Assembly (NCBI GenBank): GCA_026710655.1
Contig: JAPOQN010000033.1
Coordinates: forward strand, 1 to 38,699
Direction of reading: 5' to 3'
From: Chloroflexota bacterium
GTDB lineage: Bacteria > Chloroflexota > Dehalococcoidia > Tepidiformales > Tepidiformaceae
DNA: 38,699 bases
Each line of letters starts with the position of its first letter. The stretch's first letter is position 1. The notes below the pieces were generated by a model. That model did not search any database. It was given only the letters and a program-made list of their open reading frames with translations, and was not told the DNA's origin. Shown piece after piece: positions 1 to 10,232 of this stretch. A program made the translations under genes and the position numbers.

Positions 1-1
1 C

Positions 2-130
2 GAGGTCGAACGCTTCTTCCGTCGACTCAAGCGCTTCCGGCGTATCGCCACCCGCTACGACAAGCTGGACTGTGTCTTCCTCGCCTTCATCCACCTCGCC
101 CTCATCTACGACGCCCTCCAGCTAACGTGA
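2..130 (+). CDS. IS5-type transposase, C-terminal fragment (cut by window start)
   Basis: Reading from base 2 gives 42 residues ending at a TGA at 128-130. The peptide holds VERFFRRLK, then RYDK, then a hydrophobic helix ending IYDAL. This is the usual C-terminus of IS5/IS1182-type DDE transposases, where the Glu of VERFF is the last acid of the DDE triad. The 5' part lies outside the window, so it is unknown whether the element is intact. The bases after the stop (about 131-142) could contain the terminal inverted repeat, but the left end is not visible. The next gene is on the opposite strand and runs toward it. Confidence 0.75.
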   Translation, partial: EVERFFRRLKRFRRIATRYDKLDCVFLAFIHLALIYDALQLT

Positions 131-195
131 ACAGGCCCTAGTCCAGTTTGGCACCCCGGTGTGCCCGCGGACTGCTCCGTTGCGCTCGGTCGAGC

Positions 196-1290
196 CTAGG
201 CCGTGGCCCTGGCGGGGGTTTCGGCGAGGAGCCGATCGAGGACGTCGAGGGCGGCGGCAATGTCGTCCTGGGTGAAGTAGCCCAGGTGGCCAACACGGAA
301 GATCTTGCCGCGCAGGGACTGCTGACCGCCGCCGAGGACGACGCCGAACTCCTCGCGCGCGCGCTTGGCGATGGCGGGACCGTCGACCTCGTCGGGCCAG
401 CGGACGGCGGTGACGGTGTCAGAGGCGAAGCGTTCGTCGTGCGCGAACAGTTCGAGGCCCATCGCGCGGACGCGGTCGCGGGTGTACTGGGCGACCGCGT
501 GATGGCGCGTGTAGATGCCCTCCAGGCCCTCGGCCCGGAGCGACTCGAAGGCTTTGTCGAGGCCGTAGAACATGGAGAGCGCGGGGGTCCAGGGGGTCTG
601 CGCGTTCTCCAGCGAGGAGCGGGCGCGACGCAGGTCGAAGTAGAAGCGCGGCATCGTGGCGGTCTCGCTGGCTTCCCAGGCGCGCTCGCTGAGCCAGACG
701 AAGGCGAGCCCGGGCGGGACCATCCAGCCCTTCTGGGAGCCGCTCACAAGCACGTCGACGCCCCAGCGCTCGGCCGGGCAGGGGATGGAGGAGACACTGC
801 TGACGCCGTCTACGACGAGCAAGGGGCCGCGTTCGCGAACGACCGCGCCGATGGCCTCGAGCGGGTTCGTGACGCCGGTCGAGGTCTCGTTGTGGGTGAC
901 GAGGACGGCCTTGATCGAGGGGTCCGCGTCGAGGCGGCGGGCGATCTCGTCGGGGTCCGCGGCGGCTCCCCACTCGAGCTCGTAGCGCACGACCTCGGCG
1001 CCGTAGGTTTCGGCGATGGAGGCGAGCCGGTTGCCGAAGACGCCGACGGAAACGGCGAGAACGCGGTCGCCGGGACTGAGCACGTTGATGACCGCGGCTT
1101 CGAGACCGCCGGTTCCCGAGGCGGTGAGCGTGATCACGTCGCTGGAGACGCCGAAGACCCAGTTCAGTCCCTCGGTGACGCGCTTGATGATGTCCGCGAA
1201 CGCAGGTCCGCGGTGATTCATCATCGGTCCGCCAACGGCTTCGAGGACGTCATCGGGGCAGGGGGTTGGTCCAGGGATACGGAGGTTCAC
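196..1290 (-). CDS. Alanine-glyoxylate / serine-pyruvate aminotransferase family protein
   Basis: This is a class V PLP-dependent aminotransferase of about 364 residues. Relatives transfer the amino group of serine, alanine or phosphonates to glyoxylate or pyruvate in the cytoplasm. The N-terminus NLRIPGPTP is the family's usual opening, TASGTGGLEAA binds the cofactor phosphate, the Asp of VVDGVSS contacts the pyridine nitrogen, and Lys187 in SGSQKG is the Schiff-base lysine. The frame is open to 1350, but I chose the GTG at 1290 because it places the conserved NLRIPGPTP at the very start and leaves room for a promoter divergent to selA. Substrate cannot be read from sequence; phosphonate or serine-glyoxylate transaminases look alike. 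Confidence 0.88.
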   Translation of the reverse strand: MNLRIPGPTPCPDDVLEAVGGPMMNHRGPAFADIIKRVTEGLNWVFGVSSDVITLTASGTGGLEAAVINVLSPGDRVLAVSVGVFGNRLASIAETYGAEVVRYELEWGAAADPDEIARRLDADPSIKAVLVTHNETSTGVTNPLEAIGAVVRERGPLLVVDGVSSVSSIPCPAERWGVDVLVSGSQKGWMVPPGLAFVWLSERAWEASETATMPRFYFDLRRARSSLENAQTPWTPALSMFYGLDKAFESLRAEGLEGIYTRHHAVAQYTRDRVRAMGLELFAHDERFASDTVTAVRWPDEVDGPAIAKRAREEFGVVLGGGQQSLRGKIFRVGHLGYFTQDDIAAALDVLDRLLAETPARATA

Positions 1291-1382
1291 GGCGCTCTTC
1301 CCAGCTCGGTTCTTCCCCAAGATTTTGGCGCAGAGTGCGCCTACGAACACGGACAGCGCCCCTGGCGCGTTAAGATCGCGAC

Positions 1383-2759
1383 ATGTCGTCTACCTTTCGC
1401 GCCATCCCCAGCGTGGAGGCGGTGCTCGGAGAGCTGCGCGGCAACGGCTCGTGGCCGCACGCCCTCGCCGTCGACGCGGCACGTACGGCCATCACGCGCG
1501 CACGCGAGGCGGTGGCGGCAGGCTCGGACGCGCCCGACCTTGCGACCATCTCGGCTGAGGCGGAGACGATCCTGACGGAGCTGGCGCGGCCATCGCTGCG
1601 GAGGCTCGTCAATGCCTCGGGGGTGATCCTGCAGACGAACCTCGGGCGGGCGCCGTTGAGTGAGCGCGCGATGGCGGCCATGGGCGAGGCGGCCCGTGAC
1701 TACACGAACCTCGAGTTCGACCTGGACGAGGGCGCCCGCGGAAGCCGCCACGAGCATGTGCGCGACCTGCTGCGCCGTACCACGGGGGCGGAGGACGGGC
1801 TGGCGGTGAACAACAACGCCGCTGCGTTGCTGATGGTGCTGCAGGTGTTCGCGCGGGGGCGGGAGGTGATCGTGTCGCGCGGGGAGGCGGTGGAGATCGG
1901 GGGGCGCTTCCGCATTCCCGACGTGTTGCGGGAGAGCGGGGCGCGGCTGGTGGAGGTGGGCACGACGAACCGCACCTACGTGGAGGACTACGCCAACGCC
2001 ATCACCGGGGAGACGGCCGCGATCCTGCGCGTGCACCGCTCGAACTTCCAGGTGACGGGCTTCACGGCGAGGCCGGAGCTCGGCGAGTTGGCAGCGCTGG
2101 CGCGGGAGCACGACGTGCTGCTGCTGGACGACCTCGGCAGCGGCTGCCTGGTCGAGACGGCCGACTACGGCGTCGAGCACGAGCCGACCGTGCGGGAAAG
2201 CCTCGCTGGCGGCGCGGACCTGACCCTGTTCAGCGGCGACAAGCTACTGGGCGGACCGCAGTGCGGGCTGATCACGGGCCGGGGCGAGCTAGTGGCGGCA
2301 ATGCGACGCCATCCGCTGGCGCGGGCGCTGCGGGTCGACAAGCTCGCGATCGCGGCGCTCAACGCGACGCTGATGGCCTACGTGGCAGGGACGGAGCGGG
2401 AGGAGATTCCTGTGTGGCGCATGCTGGCTTTGAAGCGGGAGCAGCTTGAGCCACGAGCCCGGGCCTGGGCGGAGGCAGCAGGGGATGGGGGCCGCGTGGT
2501 GGAGTCGCAGACGATGATCGGGGGCGGGGCGGCACCGGGGACGGGGCAACCCACCTGGTGCGCGGCGCTACGGGCGGAGCGGGGCGCGGAGTGGCTTGCG
2601 GGCGCGCTGCGGGAGGCGGACCCGCCAATCGTCGCGCGCGTGGAGGCAGGAGAGCTCCTGCTCGACCCACGGACCGTCGCGGAGAGCGACGATGAGCACG
2701 TTGCAACCGCCATTGGCGTCCTGTTGGCCGGGGGAGCGTCAGGCGCCTCACAGTCGTAA
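1383..2759 (+). CDS. selA: L-seryl-tRNA(Sec) selenium transferase
   Basis: SelA converts Ser-tRNA(Sec) to selenocysteinyl-tRNA(Sec) using selenophosphate and PLP. The 458-residue length is normal. The N-terminal helical tRNA-binding part (residues 1-75) is followed by the PLP fold: NASGVILQTNLGR (about 77-89), the AVNNNAAAL phosphate-binding segment (141-149), LLLDDLGSG (246-254) and the cofactor lysine Lys287 in FSGDKLLGGPQ. The ATG at 1383 lies about 7 bases after a TAAGAT hexamer (1371-1376) and has no Shine-Dalgarno sequence, so the message could be leaderless. selB, selC and selD are not in the window. The gene stands alone between a divergent aminotransferase and rex. Confidence 0.93.
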   Translation: MSSTFRAIPSVEAVLGELRGNGSWPHALAVDAARTAITRAREAVAAGSDAPDLATISAEAETILTELARPSLRRLVNASGVILQTNLGRAPLSERAMAAMGEAARDYTNLEFDLDEGARGSRHEHVRDLLRRTTGAEDGLAVNNNAAALLMVLQVFARGREVIVSRGEAVEIGGRFRIPDVLRESGARLVEVGTTNRTYVEDYANAITGETAAILRVHRSNFQVTGFTARPELGELAALAREHDVLLLDDLGSGCLVETADYGVEHEPTVRESLAGGADLTLFSGDKLLGGPQCGLITGRGELVAAMRRHPLARALRVDKLAIAALNATLMAYVAGTEREEIPVWRMLALKREQLEPRARAWAEAAGDGGRVVESQTMIGGGAAPGTGQPTWCAALRAERGAEWLAGALREADPPIVARVEAGELLLDPRTVAESDDEHVATAIGVLLAGGASGASQS

Positions 2760-2769
2760 CGCGCGACCG

Positions 2770-2799
2770 TTGACCCCCTCAGAACGCGGGGTTTACAGT
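2770..2799 (+). promoter_or_regulatory. Probable sigma-70-type promoter of rex
   Basis: TTGACC (2770-2775) and TACAGT (2794-2799) are separated by 18 bases. They lie just downstream of the selA stop and about 85 bases before the rex start. An AT-richer tract with a Rex half-site follows immediately, consistent with autoregulation. Confidence 0.4.
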
Positions 2800-2811
2800 G
2801 CGGCCATCCAA

Positions 2812-2829
2812 AAGTTCGATTTTTCACAA
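2812..2829 (+). promoter_or_regulatory. Possible Rex half-operator upstream of rex
   Basis: TTTCACAA (2822-2829) matches the right arm of the known Rex operator TTGTGA-N6-TCACAA exactly, but the left arm (AAGTTC) does not match. It sits just after the predicted start of transcription, where a repressor would block rex expression. Rex autoregulation is known in several Gram-positive lineages. Because only one arm is good, confidence is low. Confidence 0.3.
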
Positions 2830-2882
2830 CCGTAGGCCGCCGAAGCGGCGCACGGGCGCGAGCAGGAGGGCCGGCCCGGCAC

Positions 2883-3521
2883 ATGACCCCCGACATCCCC
2901 GAGGTTGTCATCAACAGGCTGCCGCTCTATGCGCGCGCGTTGACGACGCTCGCGGCGGCGGGCGAGATGGTCGTCAGTTCGCAGACGCTGGGCGAACAGC
3001 TCGATGTGACGCCCGCCCAGATTCGCAAAGACCTGAGCTATTTCGGGCGGTTCGGCAAGCAGGGCCGCGGCTACAACGTGGGCGACCTGCTGGATGAGCT
3101 GCGCGCCATCCTCGGGCTCGACCGGACGTGGAGCGTCTGCGTGGTGGGGATCGGGCGGCTGGGCCAGGCGATCCTGGAGTACGACGGGTTCGCGCAGCAG
3201 GGATTCAACACGATCGCAGCCTTCGACGCCGCACCCGATGTCGCGGGGAAGGTCATCCAGGGCATCGAAGTACGGTCCATGGACGACCTTGAGGACTACA
3301 TCGCAGCCGCGGAAGTGGACATCGCAGTGGTGGCGGTACCGGCAGAGCATGCGCAGGCGGTGGTCGACCGGCTGGTGGCGAGCGGCGTACACGCGATCCT
3401 GAACTACGCCCCGATCTCGGCGCACGTGCCCGAGGGGGTCTCCATCCGGCAGATCGACCCGGTCGTGATGATGCAGGGGATGACCTACTACCTGAAGGAA
3501 CTGGCGCCCGAACCGAGCTAG
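2883..3521 (+). CDS. rex: Redox-sensing transcriptional repressor Rex
   Basis: Rex senses the NADH/NAD+ ratio: NADH binding releases it from operators of respiratory and fermentative genes. The 212-residue length is typical. Residues 1-80 form the winged helix, with the recognition part TPAQIRKDLSYFGRFGKQGRGY (split between about 43 and 64). The Rossmann domain follows, with the nucleotide loop GIGRLG at 89-94 (commonly GVGNLG). The C-terminus, rich in conserved Pro, Met and Tyr (DPVVMMQGMTYYLKEL), forms the domain-swapped dimer helix. The start is the ATG after a GGAGGG. Its stop overlaps the stop of the convergent gene within one CTAG. Candidate targets in the window are rex itself and the atp operon. 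Confidence 0.95.
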   Translation: MTPDIPEVVINRLPLYARALTTLAAAGEMVVSSQTLGEQLDVTPAQIRKDLSYFGRFGKQGRGYNVGDLLDELRAILGLDRTWSVCVVGIGRLGQAILEYDGFAQQGFNTIAAFDAAPDVAGKVIQGIEVRSMDDLEDYIAAAEVDIAVVAVPAEHAQAVVDRLVASGVHAILNYAPISAHVPEGVSIRQIDPVVMMQGMTYYLKELAPEPS

Positions 3522-4111
3522 GCGCTCTTCGCCTTCGGTTCCACGAGCCTCACATCCGCCAAGAAGCGCTCGACCTCCGCGGGGGAAGACAGGCGCACGA
3601 ACTGCGTGCCTTCCCACTGTGGGTCGGTCATGGAAGCGGCGTAGGCCTTGCGGCGGCGAAAGTGACTCTTGAGGGTCCACCAGATGAGGGAGCGGTCCCA
3701 GGGCAGCAAGTGCTCCCACAGGCGCTCGCGATTCGTTCCCCAGAGCAGTTCCCGCGTACGCCAGCGGCGCCAGGAGCGAGCGAGCGTCCGGGGGAGGGTG
3801 ATGCGCAGGGGAAAGTCCAGCCAGACCACGGTGTCGGCGGCCGCCCAGGTGAGAGGGCGGACGATGCGGCCGTAGTTGCCATCGATGACCCACCCCGGCT
3901 CGGCGATGGCCTCGCGCACGCCCTCCAGCAGGATCTCGTCGGGAGTGGGGATCCAGTTGGGCTGCCAGCTGAGTGCGTCGAGCTCGACATGGCGCAGGAC
4001 GAGCCGTTCCGCGAGGGCGGCGGCGGTGGTCGTCTTGCCCGAGCAGCTGTCGCCAACGACGCTGATGTTGGGGCCGACGGCCAGCGGCTCGGCAGAAGCG
4101 TTCTCAGGCAC
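3518..4111 (-). CDS. P-loop NTPase, adenylate-kinase-like (FlaR/topology-modulation type)
   Basis: A small cytoplasmic P-loop protein of about 197 residues. A Walker A motif GDSCSGKTT lies near the N-terminus after a beta strand (NISVVG). It is followed by a conserved HVELDALSWQPNW segment, a WVIDGNYG motif, the strand TVVWLDFPL and an Arg-rich helix. This order is that of the DNA topology modulation FlaR / adenylate-kinase-related family, whose real substrate is not established. The longer open frame to 4240 overlaps the upstream mreB-like gene. The GTG at 4111, 17 bases after that gene's stop, gives the expected N-terminus. It is probably the third gene of a murA-like, mreB-like, kinase-like transcript. 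Confidence 0.75.
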   Translation of the reverse strand: MPENASAEPLAVGPNISVVGDSCSGKTTTAAALAERLVLRHVELDALSWQPNWIPTPDEILLEGVREAIAEPGWVIDGNYGRIVRPLTWAAADTVVWLDFPLRITLPRTLARSWRRWRTRELLWGTNRERLWEHLLPWDRSLIWWTLKSHFRRRKAYAASMTDPQWEGTQFVRLSSPAEVERFLADVRLVEPKAKSA

Positions 4112-4128
4112 GAAGGGACGAGGGTAGG

Positions 4129-5190
4129 TCAGCGATCGGGTTGGGGGAAGAGGCCCACGAGTTGCTCCTCCTCGGTCGGGAGGCTGCGCTCGATAATCTC
4201 GAGGTGGTCGAGGGCGATGGCGGCGCCGACGGCGACGCATTCCAGGGGGCTATCGGCGACGTAGCAGGGGACGCCCGTCTCCTGCGTCAGAAGCTCGTCG
4301 AAGTGGCGCAGCAGGGCGCCGCCGCCGGTGAGGACGATGCCGTGGTCGATGACGTCGGCGGCAAGCTCGGGAGGCGTGCGTTCGAGGACGCTGCGGACGG
4401 CCTGGATAATCTGGCCGAGCGCGTCCTGGATGGCCTGGGCGATCTCGTCGCCGTTGAGGGTGATAGTGCGGGGCAGGCCGCTGAGCTGGTCGCGGCCGCG
4501 CACCTGGGTGGAGATGCCCTCATCGAGGGGGATGGCGGAGCCGATCGCGATCTTGATCTCCTCGGCCGTGCTCTCGCCGATAATGAGGTTGTGGCGGCGG
4601 CGAACGAAGGCCTGGATCGCTTCGTCGATGCGATCACCGGCGATGCGGACGGATTCGCTGACGACGATTCCGTAGAGGGAGATGACGGCGGCCTCGGTAC
4701 GGCCCCCGCCGATGTTCACGATCATGTTGCCGCGGGGGGTACCCACGGGAACGCCCGCTCCGATGGCGGCGGCGAGGGGCTCGGGGACGAGGTGGGCGGG
4801 GCGGCGGGCGCCGGCCTGCTCGGCGGCGTCGCGCACGGCGCGCTGCTCCACGCTGGTCACGCCGGCGGGGACGGTCACCATGATCTCGGGACGGATCAGG
4901 TTGAAGCGCCCCGTCACGACGCCGATGAAGTAGCGCATCATCGCTTCGGTCGTGAGGTAGTCGGCGATAACGCCCTCGCGCATGGGGCGGATGATGCTGA
5001 GAGCGCCGGGCGTGCGGCCCTGCATCATGCGCGCCTCGGCGCCGACGGCGACGATGGCGTCATCTCGGTTATGTCGTGCTACGACGGAGGGCTCGTTGAC
5101 GACTATCCCCTGACCCTGGACGAAAACCAGGATGTTGGCCGTACCGAGATCGATGCCGGCGCGCGTGTTGGCGAGGAAGCCGAAGGCCAT
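4129..5190 (-). CDS. mreB: MreB/Mbl-like actin homologue with altered nucleotide-binding motifs
   Basis: A 353-residue bacterial actin related to MreB and Mbl, which assemble membrane-bound filaments that position wall synthesis. Most family landmarks are visible: phosphate-1 loop IDLGTAN (13-19), NEPSVVA, the segment [12 protein letters not shown] with the likely catalytic Glu137, GDRIDEAI, and the adenosine motif LTGGGALL. The phosphate-2 loop reads [13 protein letters not shown] (about 158-170), where the usual sequence has Asp (VDIGGGTTE), so the metal-coordinating acid is Asn159 and the following Thr is Arg. The start is an ATG 3 bases after the murA-like stop. mreC and mreD are not next to it. 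It could be a specialised Mbl-type paralogue. Confidence 0.88.
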   Translation of the reverse strand: MAFGFLANTRAGIDLGTANILVFVQGQGIVVNEPSVVARHNRDDAIVAVGAEARMMQGRTPGALSIIRPMREGVIADYLTTEAMMRYFIGVVTGRFNLIRPEIMVTVPAGVTSVEQRAVRDAAEQAGARRPAHLVPEPLAAAIGAGVPVGTPRGNMIVNIGGGRTEAAVISLYGIVVSESVRIAGDRIDEAIQAFVRRRHNLIIGESTAEEIKIAIGSAIPLDEGISTQVRGRDQLSGLPRTITLNGDEIAQAIQDALGQIIQAVRSVLERTPPELAADVIDHGIVLTGGGALLRHFDELLTQETGVPCYVADSPLECVAVGAAIALDHLEIIERSLPTEEEQLVGLFPQPDR

Positions 5191-5193
5191 CTG

Positions 5194-6468
5194 TTACACC
5201 CGCTCCAGCTCGGCGCCGAGCGCACCCAGCTTCGCGTCGAGGCACTCGTACTTGCGGTCGAGGTGGTAGATGTCGTCGATGACGGTGGTGCCGCTGGCGA
5301 CGAGCCCGGCGAGGAGGACGGCGGCGCCGGCGCGCACATCGAGGGCGCGGGCGCGGGCCCCGTGGAGGGGAGTGGGGCCGCTGACGATAGCGGAGGAACC
5401 CGTGCTAATGATCTCGGCGCCCATTTTGCGTAGCTCGTCGACGTAGAGCATGCGGTTGTCGAAGACGCGCTCATGGATGATGGAAACGCCATCAGCCTGG
5501 GTCAGGAGCGCCGCCATGGGGGCGTGCAGGTCGGTGGCGAGGCCGGGGTAGGGGAGCGCCTGAAAGCCGACGGGCGCGAGGCGCCCCCCGGCGGCGACGC
5601 GAAGGGAGCCTTCACGCGCCTCGACGGTGGCGCCGGCTGCACGCAGCTTGGTGATGATGGCGTCCATCACGGCCACGGGGGCATCGACGAGTTCGACGTC
5701 GCCACCCGACATGGCGGCGGCGATTGCGAAGGTGCCGGCCTCGATGCGGTCGGGCACGAGGGCGAAAGTCGTGCCGTGCAGGCGCTCGACACCCTCGACG
5801 ACGATGACCTGGGTGCCCACGCCGGAGACGCGCGCGCCCATCGAGTTCAGGAGGGCAGCCAGGGCCTGTACCTCGGGCTCGGTGGCGGCGTTGACGATTG
5901 TCGTTTCGCCTCGAGCGAGGGTGGCCGCCAGCATGAGGTTCTGGGTGCCGGAGACAGAGGGATAGTCGGCAAAGACGCGCGTTCCGGAAAGACCCTGGGG
6001 GGCACGCGCCTGGTAGTGCTCACCAACGCGATCAATGGTGGCGCCCATGGCCGCGAAGCCGTCGAGGTGGACGGCGATGGGGCGCTGGCCGATGACATCG
6101 CCGCCGGGGGGAGGGAGGGCGGCGAAGCCGTGGCGGGCGAGTAGGGGACCCATGACCTGGAAGGAGGCGCGGTTCTCGGAGACGAGGTCGATGGGGGCCT
6201 CGAGCGTGCCGACCCTGGAGGCGTTGATCTCGACGCGGTTCGGCCCCGGGCGCTCGACGGTCGCGCCGAGGTGCGCGAGCAGGTCGGCGAGGGAATCGAT
6301 GTCGGAGACGGCGGGGACGTTCTCAAGAACGACGGTTTCATCGGTGAGGAGAGCGGCGCACATGGAGGCGAGGGCGGCATTCGCGGAGCCGGAGATTCGC
6401 ACGGAGCCCTTGAGGACAGCGCCACCCCGCACCTGGTAGCGGGAGCTGTGTCCACGTTTAGAGACCAT
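5194..6468 (-). CDS. murA: UDP-GlcNAc 1-carboxyvinyltransferase (MurA) homologue lacking the catalytic Cys and Lys
   Basis: MurA transfers enolpyruvate from PEP to UDP-GlcNAc, the first committed step of peptidoglycan synthesis. The 424-residue length and double inside-out alpha/beta barrel repeats fit the family. The loop motif that usually reads GGCxIGxRP reads GGDVIGQRP here, so the fosfomycin-target Cys115 is Asp124. The N-terminal SGAKNAAL motif reads SGSANAAL, so the essential Lys22 is Ala29. The later Asp305-type site (YPGLATDLHAP) and the Arg397-type site (YHLDRKYE) are kept. The ATG at 6468 was chosen because the protein then begins just before the first conserved strand; the frame is open further upstream. 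Cys to Asp alone is known in fosfomycin-resistant MurA, but loss of the Lys as well makes normal activity doubtful. Confidence 0.85.
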   Translation of the reverse strand: MVSKRGHSSRYQVRGGAVLKGSVRISGSANAALASMCAALLTDETVVLENVPAVSDIDSLADLLAHLGATVERPGPNRVEINASRVGTLEAPIDLVSENRASFQVMGPLLARHGFAALPPPGGDVIGQRPIAVHLDGFAAMGATIDRVGEHYQARAPQGLSGTRVFADYPSVSGTQNLMLAATLARGETTIVNAATEPEVQALAALLNSMGARVSGVGTQVIVVEGVERLHGTTFALVPDRIEAGTFAIAAAMSGGDVELVDAPVAVMDAIITKLRAAGATVEAREGSLRVAAGGRLAPVGFQALPYPGLATDLHAPMAALLTQADGVSIIHERVFDNRMLYVDELRKMGAEIISTGSSAIVSGPTPLHGARARALDVRAGAAVLLAGLVASGTTVIDDIYHLDRKYECLDAKLGALGAELERV

Positions 6469-6580
6469 CCTGAGGCTCAGTATGGGGGCGGGGCGAAAGC
6501 AGCCGCAAACTGAGGGTCCGCCTCGGTCCCGGCTGTGGCAGCCGCCGGGAACCGTATCCTGAAGCGGGAGGAGGTTCGCC

Positions 6581-6946
6581 ATGACCGATGTCCGGCCCTG
6601 CTTCGCGGCCTTTCACGTGGACGACCTGGAGGCCTCGGTGCGCTTCTACCGGGACGGCCTCGGGGTCGCGCTCAACCGGAACGAGGATCCCGTGCACGAG
6701 GAGATCTCGTGGCACGACCCCTACTTCCACTTCGCCCTCTTCCCGAAAGAAGCGCCGCGCGAGCCCGCGTTGGGCCTCTTCGTCGAGGACCTCGACGCGG
6801 CCCACGAACGGCTGGTGGCAATGGGCGCCACAGTCGACCGGGAGCCTTACGTCGCCCCCTGGGGGCGGGAGGCGCGCTACCTCGATCCAGACGGGAACCT
6901 GGTCAGCCTGACCGAACGGAAGACGCACCACACACGGGGGCAGTAG
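6581..6946 (+). CDS. Glyoxalase/bleomycin-resistance (VOC) superfamily protein
   Basis: A 121-residue single VOC protein with two beta-alpha-beta-beta-beta modules: FAAFHVDDLEASVRFYRDGLG at the N-terminus (split here from about 8 to 28) and LGLFVEDLDAAHERLVAMGA, then LDPDGNLVSLTE at the C-terminus. Metal ligands would be the early His (H12) and a late Glu. The ATG follows an excellent ribosome site, GGAGGAGGT. It is convergent with atpC, whose stop lies 5 bases away, and divergent from the murA-like gene. Reaction and substrate are not predictable; such proteins range from lyases to dioxygenases and drug-binding proteins. Confidence 0.85.
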   Translation: MTDVRPCFAAFHVDDLEASVRFYRDGLGVALNRNEDPVHEEISWHDPYFHFALFPKEAPREPALGLFVEDLDAAHERLVAMGATVDREPYVAPWGREARYLDPDGNLVSLTERKTHHTRGQ

Positions 6947-6951
6947 GCGGC

Positions 6952-7397
6952 CTAGCCTCCGGGCATGGGCGGGCCGGGGCGGCGGCGGCGGCGCTCGGCC
7001 ACGCGCAGACGCAGCAGGGCGCGCTGCATGGATGCCTGGGCGCGGGCGAGGTCGGCCTCGCTTGTGCCCTCGTCGCGGGCGCCGGCAAGAAGCTCTTCGG
7101 CGCGGCGACGAGCCTGCTCGGCGCGGTCCACGTCGATGTCCTCGGCAGCCTCGGCCGCGTCGGCGAGAACGGTTACGTGGTTGCTGTGCACCTCGAGGAA
7201 GCCGCCGCCGATGGCGAAGGCGGACTCCTCGTTGCCACGCCGGAAGATGAGCTCGCCGTAGTCGAGCGTCGTCATGAGGGGGGCGTGGCGGGGCAGGATC
7301 GCAAGCTGCCCCTCGCTTCCGGGGGCGATGAGCACCTCGACGTCCTCTTCGGTGCGGACGACGCGCTCGGCGGTGACGATCTCGACGAAGAGCGGCA

Positions 7398-7398
<1 letters not shown>
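6952..7398 (-). CDS. atpC: F-type ATP synthase subunit epsilon
   Basis: Subunit epsilon belongs to the central stalk of F1 and regulates ATP hydrolysis. The N-terminal beta-sandwich is clear (VEIVTAERVV, EGQLAILPRHAPLMTTL, IGGGFLEVHSNHVTVLAD), followed by the two-helix C-terminal domain (about 90-135). The 148-residue length is slightly long because of an Arg-rich and Pro/Gly-rich tail. Translation starts at a GTG that shares one base with the atpD stop, so the genes are coupled. This is the last gene of the atp operon. Confidence 0.93.
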
Positions 7399-9569
<2,171 letters not shown>

Positions 9570-9573
<4 letters not shown>

Positions 9574-10232
9574 GCGGGCACCCCGGCGATGTCGGCGAGG
9601 TCGACCTCGGTAAGCGATTCAAGCGTGCGGTCGGGGTCAGGGAGGGGCAGGTCGCGGGTGTACTCGGTGCGAACGGCCCAGCAGGTCATGCCGGCGGCGT
9701 GGGCGGCGCGAATGCCGGCGGGGGCGTCCTCGATGGCGAGGCAGCGGTAGGCGGCGACACCGAGGAGTCCGGCCGCGCGCAGGTAGATGTCGGGCTGCGG
9801 CTTGCCGTGGGTGATGTCGTCACCGGCGACGATCGCGTCGAAGGCATCGACGATGCCGAGCTGGCCGAGGCAGGTCTCGACGTTCGCCCGCTGCGAAGAG
9901 GAGGCGACGGCCAGGGGCACTCCGATCTCGCGCAGACCGCGCACCAGTTCGACGGCGCCGGGCAGGGCGAGGTCGACGGAGCGATAGGCCGCGGCTACGA
10001 GCTCGGTGCAGCGCTCGCGGTAGTAGGCGGCGGGGCGGGGCAGGCCGAGGTCTACAACGAACTCGGTCCAGCCGGCCTTCGTGCCCATGTACCGCTTGAA
10101 CTGGTCGAGAGGGAAGGCAATGCCGTCCTCGGCGAGCACCGCGCTGGCGGCCCCGTAGTAGATGGGTTCGCCATCGACGAGGACACCGTCCATGTCGAAG
10201 ATGACCGCGGCGAAGGGGGGCGCTTCACTCAC
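9570..10232 (-). CDS. HAD-superfamily hydrolase (beta-phosphoglucomutase-like) inside the atp operon
   Basis: A phosphatase-like protein of about 220 residues. HAD motif I is FDMDGVLVDGEP (nucleophile and acid Asp), motif II is VASSSQ, motif III is the Lys in HGKPQPDIY, and motif IV is IEDAPAG. An alpha-helical C1-type cap lies between motifs I and II. It fits the phosphoglycolate phosphatase / beta-phosphoglucomutase branch; the substrate is unknown. I chose the GTG at 10232, in a GTGAGTGA that overlaps the atpG stop, because a GAGG lies upstream. A second GTG at 10250 would add six residues. It is coupled to atpG before it and the crotonase after it. Confidence 0.87.

Noticed and set aside
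131..195. Right end of the IS element with an inverted repeat
   Set aside because: The left end is outside the window, so an inverted repeat cannot be confirmed.
148..1575. Long plus-strand frame of 475 codons over the aminotransferase gene
   Set aside because: It is the antisense of the aminotransferase and of the start of selA, with repetitive Gly/Asp/Arg composition typical of GC-rich shadow frames.
2774..2791. CCCC...GGGG stem after selA as a terminator
   Set aside because: Only about four pairs, no T-run, and it overlaps a better promoter reading for rex.
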